Assembly: GCA_016928525.1 (NCBI GenBank)
Contig: JAFGKO010000092.1
Span: 1-23,553, forward strand
DNA: 23,553 bases
Reading direction: 5' to 3'
Origin: Anaerolineales bacterium
GTDB taxonomy: Bacteria; Chloroflexota; Anaerolineae; Anaerolineales; Villigracilaceae
Positions 1 to 5,993 of this stretch are shown here, piece after piece (position 1 is the stretch's first letter; the number at the start of each line of letters is the position of its first letter). The translations under genes were made by a program, and so were the position numbers. Below the pieces are notes generated by a model. The model had not been told where the DNA came from. It ran no database searches and saw only the letters and a program-made list of their open reading frames with translations.

Positions 1-45
1 CCGAAAATAAGGGTCGCGTGCTGCGCACGCGACCCTTATTTTCGG
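1..45. repeat. Palindromic repeat, copy 1 (perfect 21-bp stem)
   Basis: Arms 1-21 and 25-45 are exact reverse complements around a TGC loop. The outer part reads CCGAAAATAAGGGT and the inner part CGCGTGC. Related palindromes lie at 6874-6918 and 9907-9962. This copy starts 30 nt beyond the stop of the minus-strand IclR gene, so it could also end that transcript, with its TTATTTT arm giving a U-rich 3' side. The window begins at the first base of the stem, so any flanking repeat on that side cannot be seen. Confidence 0.85.
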
Positions 46-75
46 TATCTTTTCGCGAACGGCATAGGTCCTAAC

Positions 76-846
76 TCATTGACCATACCCCATTCGATAG
101 GAGATCGCTCGGGCAGCTTTTTTGAAGGCTTCTGCGATTTCAGTAATCCGTGCTGGTGTCATCCGGCTGGTCGGGCAAGGCCCGCCGATTGCTGCGATTA
201 CAGTTCCACTACGGTTGAATATGGGAGCGGCTACTGCATAAATCCCTAGCTCGTATTCCTCATTATCGACAGAAAAACCTCGCTGGCGAATCACCTCCAG
301 CTGATCGCGAAGTTGATCAGGAGAAGTGATCGTGTTGTCTGTGTAAGCAGTTAGCGGTTTGTTCAGAATGGCGTCCAGCTCTTCCGACGGGAGATATGCT
401 AAAAACAATTTCCCACTGGCCGTGCAGTGAGCGGGTAGCTGTTGGCCGACCGCCGCAGCGATCATGAGCGCATGGTTGCTTCGAAGAACTTCAAGATAAA
501 ATACTCTTCCCTGGTCAAAAATACTCAGATCGCAGGTTTCATCCCACTCATGAACCAATTCTTTCATGTACGGAAGTGCCTCGCGGCGCAAATCCATACG
601 CCGGATGACTTTGTAACCTAGGTTCGATAACGCTAAACCCAATCGATACTTCTGAACGTCTGGAACCCATTCCAGGTAGCCATAATTGACCAGGGTTGTC
701 ACAATCCTGTATGCGGTCGCTTTGTGAAGACCGGCAACCTGTGCAATTTCGGAAATGCCCCGTTCCGGATGTTCGTCATCAAAGCAATCCAGGATTTGAA
801 GAGCTCGTTCAACAGCTCGGACATTGTATTCGTTGGGATCTTTCAT
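76..846 (-). CDS. IclR-family transcriptional regulator
   Basis: A 256-residue protein of the usual IclR length. Residues about 10-70 form the winged helix-turn-helix (AVERALQILDCF, then GISEIAQVAGLHKATAYRIVTTL, then a wing with GYLEW and YRLG). Residues about 85-250 match the GAF-like effector domain, including a run around HCTASGKLFLAYLP and a late segment AVAAPIFNRSGTVIAAIGG that usually lines the ligand pocket. Members repress or activate catabolic operons in response to small carboxylates or aromatics, and often repress themselves. The ligand cannot be read from sequence and no catabolic operon is adjacent. No strong Shine-Dalgarno precedes the ATG at 846. Short TCAAACTT sites in the upstream region may be autoregulatory. 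Family assignment is secure; the regulon is unknown. Confidence 0.93.
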   Translation of the reverse strand: MKDPNEYNVRAVERALQILDCFDDEHPERGISEIAQVAGLHKATAYRIVTTLVNYGYLEWVPDVQKYRLGLALSNLGYKVIRRMDLRREALPYMKELVHEWDETCDLSIFDQGRVFYLEVLRSNHALMIAAAVGQQLPAHCTASGKLFLAYLPSEELDAILNKPLTAYTDNTITSPDQLRDQLEVIRQRGFSVDNEEYELGIYAVAAPIFNRSGTVIAAIGGPCPTSRMTPARITEIAEAFKKAARAISYRMGYGQ

Positions 847-976
847 TATTCAAACTTCATCTCAGCAACTGTTTTATTGGAATTTAAGTTTGATTATACA
901 CGAAGCAACGGTAGTGATTGCTCCAAAATTTGATCGCCTAAGCTCTCTGAAAAAGAACTACCTATTCAAACTTCAT
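847..976 (-). promoter_or_regulatory. Putative IclR upstream region with repeated TCAAACTT sites
   Basis: The 14-mer TATTCAAACTTCAT occurs at 847-860, touching the IclR start codon, and again at 963-976. The inverted core AAGTTTGA lies at 886-893, immediately beside a minus-strand TATAAT (plus 893-898) with no convincing -35. Two direct copies and one inverted copy around a start site suggest a binding site, possibly for IclR itself. No other gene is seen between here and the tRNA-like relic. Confidence 0.35.
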
Positions 977-1029
977 AATTATATTGCCATTCTGAGCGCC
1001 ATCGCTCACGGCGCTCACATGGTCAAATA

Positions 1030-1075
1030 TGTGGAAGCAGGACTTGAGCCTGCGATCCACGGGCCAGAGGCCCGA
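1030..1075 (-). pseudogene. Degenerate 3' half of an initiator-type tRNA
   Basis: Read on the minus strand, these 46 bases align without gaps to the anticodon arm, variable loop, T arm and 3' acceptor strand of the intact tRNA-fMet at 1133-1204. About 32 of 46 positions agree. TCGGG...CCCG and GCAGG...CCTGC stems are kept, but the CAT anticodon loop is replaced by CCTCTGG, the T loop is CTCAAGT instead of TTCGAGT, and no matching 5' acceptor strand exists. It lies just past the terminator of the real tRNA. It looks like a decayed partial duplication; chance similarity remains possible. Confidence 0.4.
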
Positions 1076-1104
1076 TACCTGTTATCGCATGCTTCTATTT
1101 ATGG

Positions 1105-1131
1105 AAAAAGGCACTCTGAGAGTGCCTTTTT
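1105..1131 (-). terminator. Intrinsic terminator of tRNA-fMet
   Basis: Perfect inverted repeat: arms 1105-1117 and 1119-1131, with the GC-rich core GGCACTCT/AGAGTGCC flanked by five A and five T. It begins 2 nt after the tRNA discriminator base on the minus strand. It is symmetrical, so it could work in both directions. Confidence 0.85.
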
Positions 1132-1132
1132 A

Positions 1133-1204
1133 TAGCGGGGGCAGGACTCGAACCTGCGACCTCCGGGTTATGAGCCCGACGAGCTGCCACTGCTCTACCC
1201 CGCA
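1133..1204 (-). tRNA. Initiator tRNA-fMet (anticodon CAT)
   Basis: The minus strand folds as a full cloverleaf: acceptor GCGGGG/CCCCGC (positions 2-7 with 66-71), D arm GAGC/GCTC, anticodon loop CTCATAA with CAT at plus 1170-1172, and T arm GCAGG-TTCGAGT-CCTGC. Two initiator hallmarks are present. Positions 1 and 72 do not pair (T against T; C1-A72 in E. coli), and the anticodon stem ends in three consecutive G:C pairs (GGG/CCC). The D stem also carries the A11:U24 pair typical of initiators. CCA is not encoded. A strong promoter lies directly upstream and a terminator directly downstream, so it is transcribed alone. Confidence 0.95.
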
Positions 1205-1217
1205 TCGAAGCCCGCAG

Positions 1218-1246
1218 ATATTACCATACCTGTAATGTTGAGTCAA
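1218..1246 (-). promoter_or_regulatory. Sigma-70 promoter for tRNA-fMet
   Basis: On the minus strand TTGACT (plus 1241-1246), a 17-bp spacer and TAATAT (plus 1218-1223) lie just before the tRNA, placing the start of transcription a few bases upstream of the mature 5' end. Confidence 0.8.
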
Positions 1247-1322
1247 GTTGAATGTGAAAGGCGCATGAGAAATGTTAAAAAACAGTACTTTGGTATCAGA
1301 AACAATTTGTTAAGATTTAGTG

Positions 1323-1328
1323 TATAAT
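1323..1328 (+). promoter_or_regulatory. Putative -10 element for the OmpR-type regulator
   Basis: TATAAT preceded directly by TG, in AT-rich DNA about 110 nt before the response-regulator start. No good -35 stands 16-18 nt upstream, so this is a partial call. The rest of 1205-1437 holds only the divergent tRNA promoter. Confidence 0.4.
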
Positions 1329-1437
1329 GCCTCCACGTTCACGGGCTGCCACTCAACGCATTCGAACAGCAATTATTTCAATTCAACCTACGAATTAGGC
1401 AGTCTGCCAGCGGTGCAATGTAAAAAACTGACCCGAG

Positions 1438-2094
1438 ATGACAGACGCAACTATCCTCATTATTGAAGGCCGACACGCAGATATCCCTTCTTTTGCAACT
1501 GATTTGCAGAAGAAGGGATTCCATGTTGAAACGGCCCAAACCGGCAGCCAGGCCGAATCCCATCTTGACAAGATTTCTCTTGATCTGGTTGTCGTCAATG
1601 CCGCTTCCCTGCGCAGCAGCGGTGTGCGCATCTGTCAATCCATACGCAAAAAGAACACTCAACTCCCTATCATCCTGATCCTGGAACCAAAAAAGACAGG
1701 CTCTAAAGAATCCGCCGATGTGATTCTCAACCTGCCTTTTACGGTGCAAAAGCTGGTCAATCGCATCAGACCCTTGTTACCCAGCGATGGTAAAAACGTT
1801 ATCCATGCAGGCCCGATCCACCTTGACACCGAGCGACGTCGTGTGCGCTGTCTGAGCAAGAACAACAAACTAACTCCACGGCTTGTTGCGTTATTGAATA
1901 TTTTGATGGATCACCACGGGGAAGTGGTAGAACGCGAACATCTCTTCAAAGAGGTCTGGGAAACCGACTACACCGGCGACACCCGCACGCTGGACGTGCA
2001 CATTTCCTGGTTGCGGCGCGCGATCGAACTCGACCCCCTCAAGCCAAAGTTCCTGAAGACGATCCGCGGGGTAGGCTATCGTCTAGATATTTAA
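1438..2094 (+). CDS. OmpR/PhoB-type winged-helix regulator with degenerate receiver
   Basis: 218 residues in the two-domain layout of OmpR-type response regulators. Residues about 4-103 have the receiver pattern (ILIIE at the N terminus, LDLVVVN in the third strand, LPIILIL later), but the signalling residues are lost. The acidic pair is reduced to E10-G11, the phosphoacceptor position after LVVV is N54, and the conserved Lys before P-F is L99 (NLPF). Residues about 125-217 are a well-kept Trans_reg_C domain: LTPRLVALLNILMDHHGEVV, the recognition-helix region TLDVHISWLRRAI and the C-terminal hairpin FLKTIRGVGYRLDI. It probably binds DNA without phosphorylation. No histidine kinase is nearby. 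Its end overlaps the convergent methyltransferase by 12 nt. No clear ribosome site precedes ATG 1438. Confidence 0.88.
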   Translation: MTDATILIIEGRHADIPSFATDLQKKGFHVETAQTGSQAESHLDKISLDLVVVNAASLRSSGVRICQSIRKKNTQLPIILILEPKKTGSKESADVILNLPFTVQKLVNRIRPLLPSDGKNVIHAGPIHLDTERRRVRCLSKNNKLTPRLVALLNILMDHHGEVVEREHLFKEVWETDYTGDTRTLDVHISWLRRAIELDPLKPKFLKTIRGVGYRLDI

Positions 2095-3318
2095 TTGGAA
2101 TTGTTCCCCTTGAACCGTCACCAACCGGATGCATACACTGCTTCCGGTTTTGATTTTTAACTCACATGGGAGTTCCTCGCTCCGCACCGGACGAAGGGCC
2201 TGTGCAGCGCTCTTGAACGTTTCCCCATCCCAAGCAGGGTCCACTTCCCAGTAATCCAGATCGAGGGATGTACAAAGCTGGAGAATGCCGGCTCCCTGTT
2301 CTATGCTTATATCCCCCGATGAGCCAGGCATGCGGGATTGCAACGCAAAAGGGAAAGCGGAATCACGTTCCAGCGTAAAAGGTATCTGAATATCGGTCAG
2401 CCGGCTGCGGGTAGTATGAACCGCGCGGAAGGTCGTGTCAGCGGCGATAAACCTCCGTCCAAGGTTGGCTGCCACCAGCGGCGTCGTCCCCGATCCGCAA
2501 AAAAAATCTGCCACCAGATCGCCGGGATTCGAGGATGCGCGGATGATGCGTTCCAGCAAAGCCTGCGGTTTTTGGGTAGGATAGCCCGTGCGCTCATTGT
2601 GCAAACGCGCCACAACCGGGAAATACCACCAGTCTTCGGGGACCTTGCCACGCTCCAGATCGGGCACTTTGCCAAAACCAGCTTTGGGTGAGGCGCCAAA
2701 GGTTTTCACGGTGTTGGGATTATATGGCTCACGAACGGCATCCGCATTGAATGTGTAATCCTTGCCTTTGACATAAACCAGGATCGTATCGTGCTTGCGG
2801 TTGAAAGCACGGCGGATGGGTGATGGGCCATGATAAGCCCAGATAATCTCGTTCAGCATATTCTCGGCGCCAAATAATTCGTCGAGCAACAAGCGAGCGT
2901 AAGAATCCGCATGCCAGTCGAGATGCAGGTACAGGGTCCCGTCTGGCGCAAGCAGGCGGAACATCAGCGCCAGGCGCTGGTAAAGGAAGTCGAGATAATC
3001 GTCAAGGTCAGGCCAGTGGTCGCGATAGCCTTCGGTCAATTGCCACTCATTCGGCTTGCGCGAATCCTCGCCTCGGCCGATGCGGGCAGAATATTTTCGG
3101 TTCGTAAAAAACGGGGGGTCGGCATAGATCAGGTCAATGTGGCCTTCATACTCAGGCAACAAAGCAGCCATGACCGGCAAATTATCCCCCAAGATCAAAC
3201 GGCTTTCAGGTTGTGTGTCTGGGTAGCCGTGTCCCTGCGGATATATGATAGCCTCGGTCAGGAGGCTGGCAGGCTTAGGATCAACGAGGCTTTTACCGGG
3301 CCAGGTCAGGATAGGCAT
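2083..3318 (-). CDS. Solitary class-beta DNA methyltransferase (probably N6-adenine)
   Basis: 411 residues. Catalytic motif IV is DPPF (67-70, in DLIYADPPFF) and precedes the SAM-binding motif I (about 270-279, ADFFCGSGTT). This order defines class-beta methyltransferases, related to type III Mod subunits. A GYPTQKP segment at 245-251 is the usual lead-in to motif I. A D-P-P-aromatic motif favours adenine-N6 over cytosine-N4 modification. About 115 residues follow the catalytic core, ending in a part rich in beta-strand-like sequence (CELKIKTGSSVCIRLVTVQG) that may be a small recognition or dimer domain. No endonuclease gene is adjacent, so it appears to be an orphan methylase. It starts 5 nt after the stop of the upstream L,D-transpeptidase, suggesting cotranscription. 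Its own ribosome site is poor, consistent with translational coupling. Confidence 0.88.
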   Translation of the reverse strand: MPILTWPGKSLVDPKPASLLTEAIIYPQGHGYPDTQPESRLILGDNLPVMAALLPEYEGHIDLIYADPPFFTNRKYSARIGRGEDSRKPNEWQLTEGYRDHWPDLDDYLDFLYQRLALMFRLLAPDGTLYLHLDWHADSYARLLLDELFGAENMLNEIIWAYHGPSPIRRAFNRKHDTILVYVKGKDYTFNADAVREPYNPNTVKTFGASPKAGFGKVPDLERGKVPEDWWYFPVVARLHNERTGYPTQKPQALLERIIRASSNPGDLVADFFCGSGTTPLVAANLGRRFIAADTTFRAVHTTRSRLTDIQIPFTLERDSAFPFALQSRMPGSSGDISIEQGAGILQLCTSLDLDYWEVDPAWDGETFKSAAQALRPVRSEELPCELKIKTGSSVCIRLVTVQGEQFQLNI

Positions 3319-3323
3319 GTGGG

Positions 3324-4418
3324 TTAAGCGTAGAAAATCTTGATCGGTGTGCCCATGCCGCGTTTATAGATATTCCCCTCCGTCAGGTCGAAGATCGGGT
3401 GTGTCCAGCGGAAGAACCATTTGGCTTCTTCCGAACGCATATTGACACAACCATGACTCATCGGCACGCCAAAGTTTTCATGCCAGTACGTGCCGTGGAA
3501 GGCGTGTCCCACGTCGGTGAAGAAACAGGTCCACGAGACACCGGGAAGCACATATCCATCCGCATCGGCTAATAGATTGCCCGGTGTTGCGCCATAGTAG
3601 CTGAAACCCATATGTTTGGCAGGCATCTTCTCCTGAATGTAAAAGTCGCCGTTAGGGGTGGTGGTTGAAATCTGGTTGGGACCCGAGGGCCCGCCGGGGA
3701 TTCCGGATGCGATCTTGGTTTGGAAAACGACCTTGTCATACTCCAATGCGGCCAGGGTTTGCGTCGTCAAATTGACCTCGATGCGCTTGCTTTCTTTGGG
3801 TACATCCGGGCTGATAGGCGCAAATTCTTCGGGTTGGATGACGCGCAAATGGGATGCGTCCACGTAATACGCGCCATCCAGATCATCGAAGATGCGATAC
3901 CAGGGTTCCCCGTCAGGCCCTTCCACAACCCCATCCACCCAGTGCACGGATTCATAATACATCGGCGGGTTAGTGGATAGGTTGGGAGGCATGTTCAACG
4001 GCTGCCAACCGTACGTCTTTGTCAAACGCCAGGGCTGGGTAAATGGAACCGTCACTTCCACCAAGTGGCGCATACCCTCCGGAATATATTCCAGCGGCTT
4101 GTTATACAGGAATTTGACGCGTTGCAAGCGGGAGCGATGCATATACCCGCCCCAAACGCGATACCAAACCGGGTTATATTCCGGCTCTTCCGCAATGACC
4201 TCTTCATAGATATGCACCAATTCATCGCGGAACCAGGTACCGGTAATCCTGTTCTCATCGCTCGGCCCACTATAGACGCTGACTGAATTGGTTGCTACGC
4301 GCACAACAGTACTGTCATCGAAGCTGATCGTATCGGGTTGGAACGGTGAGAACGCCAACCCGCCCAACGCCAACGAACTAAGTTTTAGAAAATCTCTTCT
4401 CGATAATTTAGACATCAT
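3324..4418 (-). CDS. Tat-exported L,D-transpeptidase (YkuD domain)
   Basis: 364 residues. The N terminus carries a textbook twin-arginine signal (SRRDFLKL, then a hydrophobic stretch to about residue 24). Residues about 35-105 resemble a bacterial SH3-like cell-wall-binding module (VRVATNSVSVYSGPSDENRI). The catalytic YkuD domain spans about 210-364. It begins with KRIEVNLTTQTLAAL and contains HG-TYWHENFG-VPM-SHGCVNM, where Cys324 is the expected nucleophile and the upstream His belongs to the active site. Such enzymes form 3-3 cross-links in peptidoglycan or attach proteins to it. It heads a transcript that likely continues into the DNA methyltransferase. A paralogue of the same design lies at 10008-11147. 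The start is ATG 4418 or the adjacent ATG 4415. Confidence 0.9.
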   Translation of the reverse strand: MMSKLSRRDFLKLSSLALGGLAFSPFQPDTISFDDSTVVRVATNSVSVYSGPSDENRITGTWFRDELVHIYEEVIAEEPEYNPVWYRVWGGYMHRSRLQRVKFLYNKPLEYIPEGMRHLVEVTVPFTQPWRLTKTYGWQPLNMPPNLSTNPPMYYESVHWVDGVVEGPDGEPWYRIFDDLDGAYYVDASHLRVIQPEEFAPISPDVPKESKRIEVNLTTQTLAALEYDKVVFQTKIASGIPGGPSGPNQISTTTPNGDFYIQEKMPAKHMGFSYYGATPGNLLADADGYVLPGVSWTCFFTDVGHAFHGTYWHENFGVPMSHGCVNMRSEEAKWFFRWTHPIFDLTEGNIYKRGMGTPIKIFYA

Positions 4419-4419
4419 G

Positions 4420-4434
4420 GGGGTATTTTACCCC
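4420..4434 (-). promoter_or_regulatory. Possible leaderless promoter and small palindrome before the L,D-transpeptidase
   Basis: GGGGTA and TACCCC form a 6-bp inverted repeat around TTT, next to the ATG at 4418. The minus strand reads TAAAAT (plus 4425-4430) six bases before that ATG, with no Shine-Dalgarno. A start at the ATG itself would give a leaderless mRNA. The -35 is weak (TTTAAG). Confidence 0.35.
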
Positions 4435-4497
4435 AAAGCCAAAAATTCTTAAACCGGCAGAATTGCTCCGAATTTTGGGGGAACCGAGGTTGTAAAC

Positions 4498-4529
4498 AAA
4501 ACCGCCCCTCGTTTTGGGAAGGGCGGTTT
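4498..4529 (-). terminator. Intrinsic terminator after the SWIM protein gene
   Basis: AAACCGCCC at 4499-4507 pairs with GGGCGGTTT at 4521-4529 around a 13-nt loop. On the minus strand the stem is followed by TTTTGTTT. It starts about 20 nt beyond the stop of the SWIM gene. Confidence 0.8.
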
Positions 4530-4549
4530 GCTCTTATTCAATTTTCTGT

Positions 4550-4792
4550 TTATACAGCTGTGGGCTCGGGAAGCATATCTTTGAACAGGATTTCAAGCGC
4601 CATAGTATGAGCACAATGCTGGTGCGAGATAAAAAACTCGCAATCACAGTGAAAGACTCCGTTGTCAAATTTCACGGCATGAGGGTTATTATCACCTTCA
4701 AAAGTAAGTTCAAATTTCTTGAACTGAAACCGTTCCCGTTCTTCAGCATAGTGTTTGGATTTCTGAATCTTGCCGATCATCCCATAGTCCAT
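4550..4792 (-). CDS. Small SWIM zinc-finger protein
   Basis: 80 residues. The C-terminal half has the SWIM signature CxC-x8-CxH (C49, C51, C60, H62 in FHCDCEFFISHQHCAHTMAL), which binds one zinc ion. The N-terminal half (KIQKSKHYAEERERFQFKKFELTFEG) is charged and likely forms the beta-strand that normally precedes the motif. SWIM domains bind DNA or proteins, but here the domain stands alone, so its partner is unknown. The start is supported by AAGGAG 8 nt before ATG 4792. Its expression is probably set by the leader at 4793-4908, which holds a 13-codon frame and a terminator hairpin downstream of a strong promoter. A separate terminator closes the gene. Confidence 0.85.
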   Translation of the reverse strand: MDYGMIGKIQKSKHYAEERERFQFKKFELTFEGDNNPHAVKFDNGVFHCDCEFFISHQHCAHTMALEILFKDMLPEPTAV

Positions 4793-4823
4793 GTTTTTAT
4801 CTCCTTTTCAAAAGATAGAAAAA

Positions 4824-4845
4824 GGCACGCGTGCGCACGCGTGCC
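4824..4845 (-). terminator. Terminator-like hairpin in the SWIM gene leader (possible attenuator)
   Basis: A 22-base perfect palindrome folding as two 9-bp GC-rich arms (GGCACGCGT/ACGCGTGCC) with a GCGC loop. On the minus strand it runs straight into TTTTTC, so it has the form of an intrinsic terminator. It lies between the promoter (plus 4915-4943) and the SWIM start codon (4792), and 2 nt after the stop of the 13-codon frame. Confidence 0.75.
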
Positions 4846-4847
4846 TC

Positions 4848-4889
4848 TCAGCAGTCGACCTCTTCATTCTTGGCAGGTGAAACTCGCAT
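4848..4889 (-). CDS. Putative 13-residue leader peptide
   Basis: ATG at 4889 opens a frame encoding MRVSPAKNEEVDC and ending in TGA at 4848-4850. AAGG stands about 10 nt before the ATG, and an in-frame TAA further upstream bounds the frame. It lies 20-60 nt after the predicted transcription start and stops 2 nt before the terminator hairpin. A ribosome at the stop would cover the hairpin's 5' arm and let transcription proceed to the SWIM gene. There is no run of one codon to suggest which amino acid might be sensed; a single Cys is the last codon. A frame this short may occur by chance. Confidence 0.4.
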   Translation of the reverse strand: MRVSPAKNEEVDC

Positions 4890-4914
4890 AGGACAATTAC
4901 CTTACCTTACAAGG

Positions 4915-4943
4915 AGTATATAAGGAATCGAACGCAAAGTCAA
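4915..4943 (-). promoter_or_regulatory. Sigma-70 promoter for the SWIM leader transcript
   Basis: The minus strand reads TTGACT (plus 4938-4943), a 17-bp spacer and TATACT (plus 4915-4920). Transcription would begin near 4908, giving a leader of about 115 nt before the SWIM start, or a terminated RNA of about 90 nt. Confidence 0.75.
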
Positions 4944-5036
4944 CATCCAAAAGTCACATTCTAATAAAATTCACAGAATTGTAGGGCAAACGTCAATCGG
5001 CCGTAGCCCCTGCGAAGGCAAATTCGTTCCCGCTAT

Positions 5037-5058
5037 AAATGGCCAACTGCGGCCATTT
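5037..5058 (-). terminator. Candidate terminator downstream of nadE
   Basis: AAATGGCC (5037-5044) pairs with GGCCATTT (5051-5058) around 6 nt. On the minus strand the stem ends in TTTATA, a weak U-tract, about 110 nt after the nadE stop. Apart from this hairpin and the heptad repeats, I see no gene in 4944-5168. Confidence 0.4.
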
Positions 5059-5094
5059 CCGTGAAATCCAAAGTACGCCAAGAATACACCCAAT

Positions 5095-5169
5095 CCCACT
5101 GTTTACTACTCAAAGGCAACAGTAAGTTGCATAATCACCCCACTGTTTACTGATTACTGTCTACTGAAC
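5095..5169. repeat. Short ACTG heptad repeats at the nadE 3' end
   Basis: The block CCCACTGTTTACT occurs at 5095-5107 and 5139-5151. From 5142 to 5169 the second copy continues as four 7-base units (ACTGTTT, ACTGATT, ACTGTCT, ACTGAAC), the last touching the nadE stop codon. Between the blocks is a small GCAAC/GTTGC hairpin (5116-5130). The function is not evident. Confidence 0.6.
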
Positions 5170-5993
5170 TAAGTGCCCCAATCTCTCAGGTACAAAAAGT
5201 CGTATCCAACCGTGCGGTTGCTGACTTTTGCAATCGGCGGCAGCATGCGCTTGAACTGGCTGCGGCGGATACGGTTGACAACCTTTTCTACAAAATGTCC
5301 TGCAAAGCCAGCTTCTACACATTCTTGCGGGCTGTAACGCTGGTCAACAAGTAGATAAAGAAGCTTATCCACTTCCTCGTATGTAAAACCTAGCTCGCCT
5401 TCATCGGTCTGGCCTGCCCACAGGTCTGCGGAGGGCAGTTTGTCAATGATGACAGGCGGAATGCCCATAGCCCGCGCCAGTTGTCGCACCTGGGTTTTGT
5501 ACAGGTCGCCAATCGGGTTCATGGCGGCTGCCGAGTCGCCCCACAAGGTGCTGTAACCAAGCAGGACCTCGGTTTTGTTGCTGGTGCCAACCGCCAGCCC
5601 TTTGAAGATTTCCGTTTGGTCGTAGAGCAGGATCATACGCGCCCGCGCCATGATGTTGCCCTTACGGATGTCCGGCATTTGCGGATCGCGTCGAATGAAT
5701 GGGTCAACCATCTCAGTGATGTCAATTGTCTCGCTCCGGACCTTGAACTGCTCAATGACCATTTGGGCATGTTCCAGCGACTCCGGCGATGATGTGCGAT
5801 AGGGCAGACACAAGGCCAGCACATTCTCAGGCCCAAGCGCTTCGGCGGCCAGGGCGCAGGAGAGGGATGAGTCCAGACCACCCGAAAGATTGACCACTGC
5901 GCGCGAGAAACCAACGCGGGTGATTTCGCTTTTGATAAAGCCCGTTAGAATTTTACGAGCGAGGTCGGGGTTGATGGTCAGATCAATGTTCAT
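5169..5993 (-). CDS. nadE: NAD synthetase, synthetase subunit
   Basis: 274 residues, the length of a stand-alone NadE. It adenylates nicotinic acid adenine dinucleotide with ATP and then amidates it to NAD, the last step of NAD synthesis. The ATP-pyrophosphatase P-loop SGGLDSS is at residues 37-43. The motifs ALCLPYRTSSPESLEHA, GNIMARARMILLYD, GTSNKTEVLLGYSTLWGDSAAAMNPIGDLYKTQV and LPSADLWAGQTDEGELGFTYEEVD are all characteristic. The domain that supplies ammonia from glutamine is absent here but is encoded by the gene just upstream, whose end overlaps this start by 11 nt. The two proteins probably form one glutamine-dependent enzyme. Coupled translation is expected. Confidence 0.95.
   Translation of the reverse strand: MNIDLTINPDLARKILTGFIKSEITRVGFSRAVVNLSGGLDSSLSCALAAEALGPENVLALCLPYRTSSPESLEHAQMVIEQFKVRSETIDITEMVDPFIRRDPQMPDIRKGNIMARARMILLYDQTEIFKGLAVGTSNKTEVLLGYSTLWGDSAAAMNPIGDLYKTQVRQLARAMGIPPVIIDKLPSADLWAGQTDEGELGFTYEEVDKLLYLLVDQRYSPQECVEAGFAGHFVEKVVNRIRRSQFKRMLPPIAKVSNRTVGYDFLYLRDWGT

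Noticed and set aside
824..1135. Plus-strand open frames of 60-100 codons across the IclR upstream region and tRNA-like relic
   Set aside because: They cross a terminator, repeats and the tRNA-like segment, and have no ribosome site or recognisable content.
2083..3318. Restriction-modification or other defence system around the DNA methylase
   Set aside because: Neighbours are an L,D-transpeptidase and an OmpR-type regulator; no nuclease, helicase or ATPase of a defence system is adjacent.
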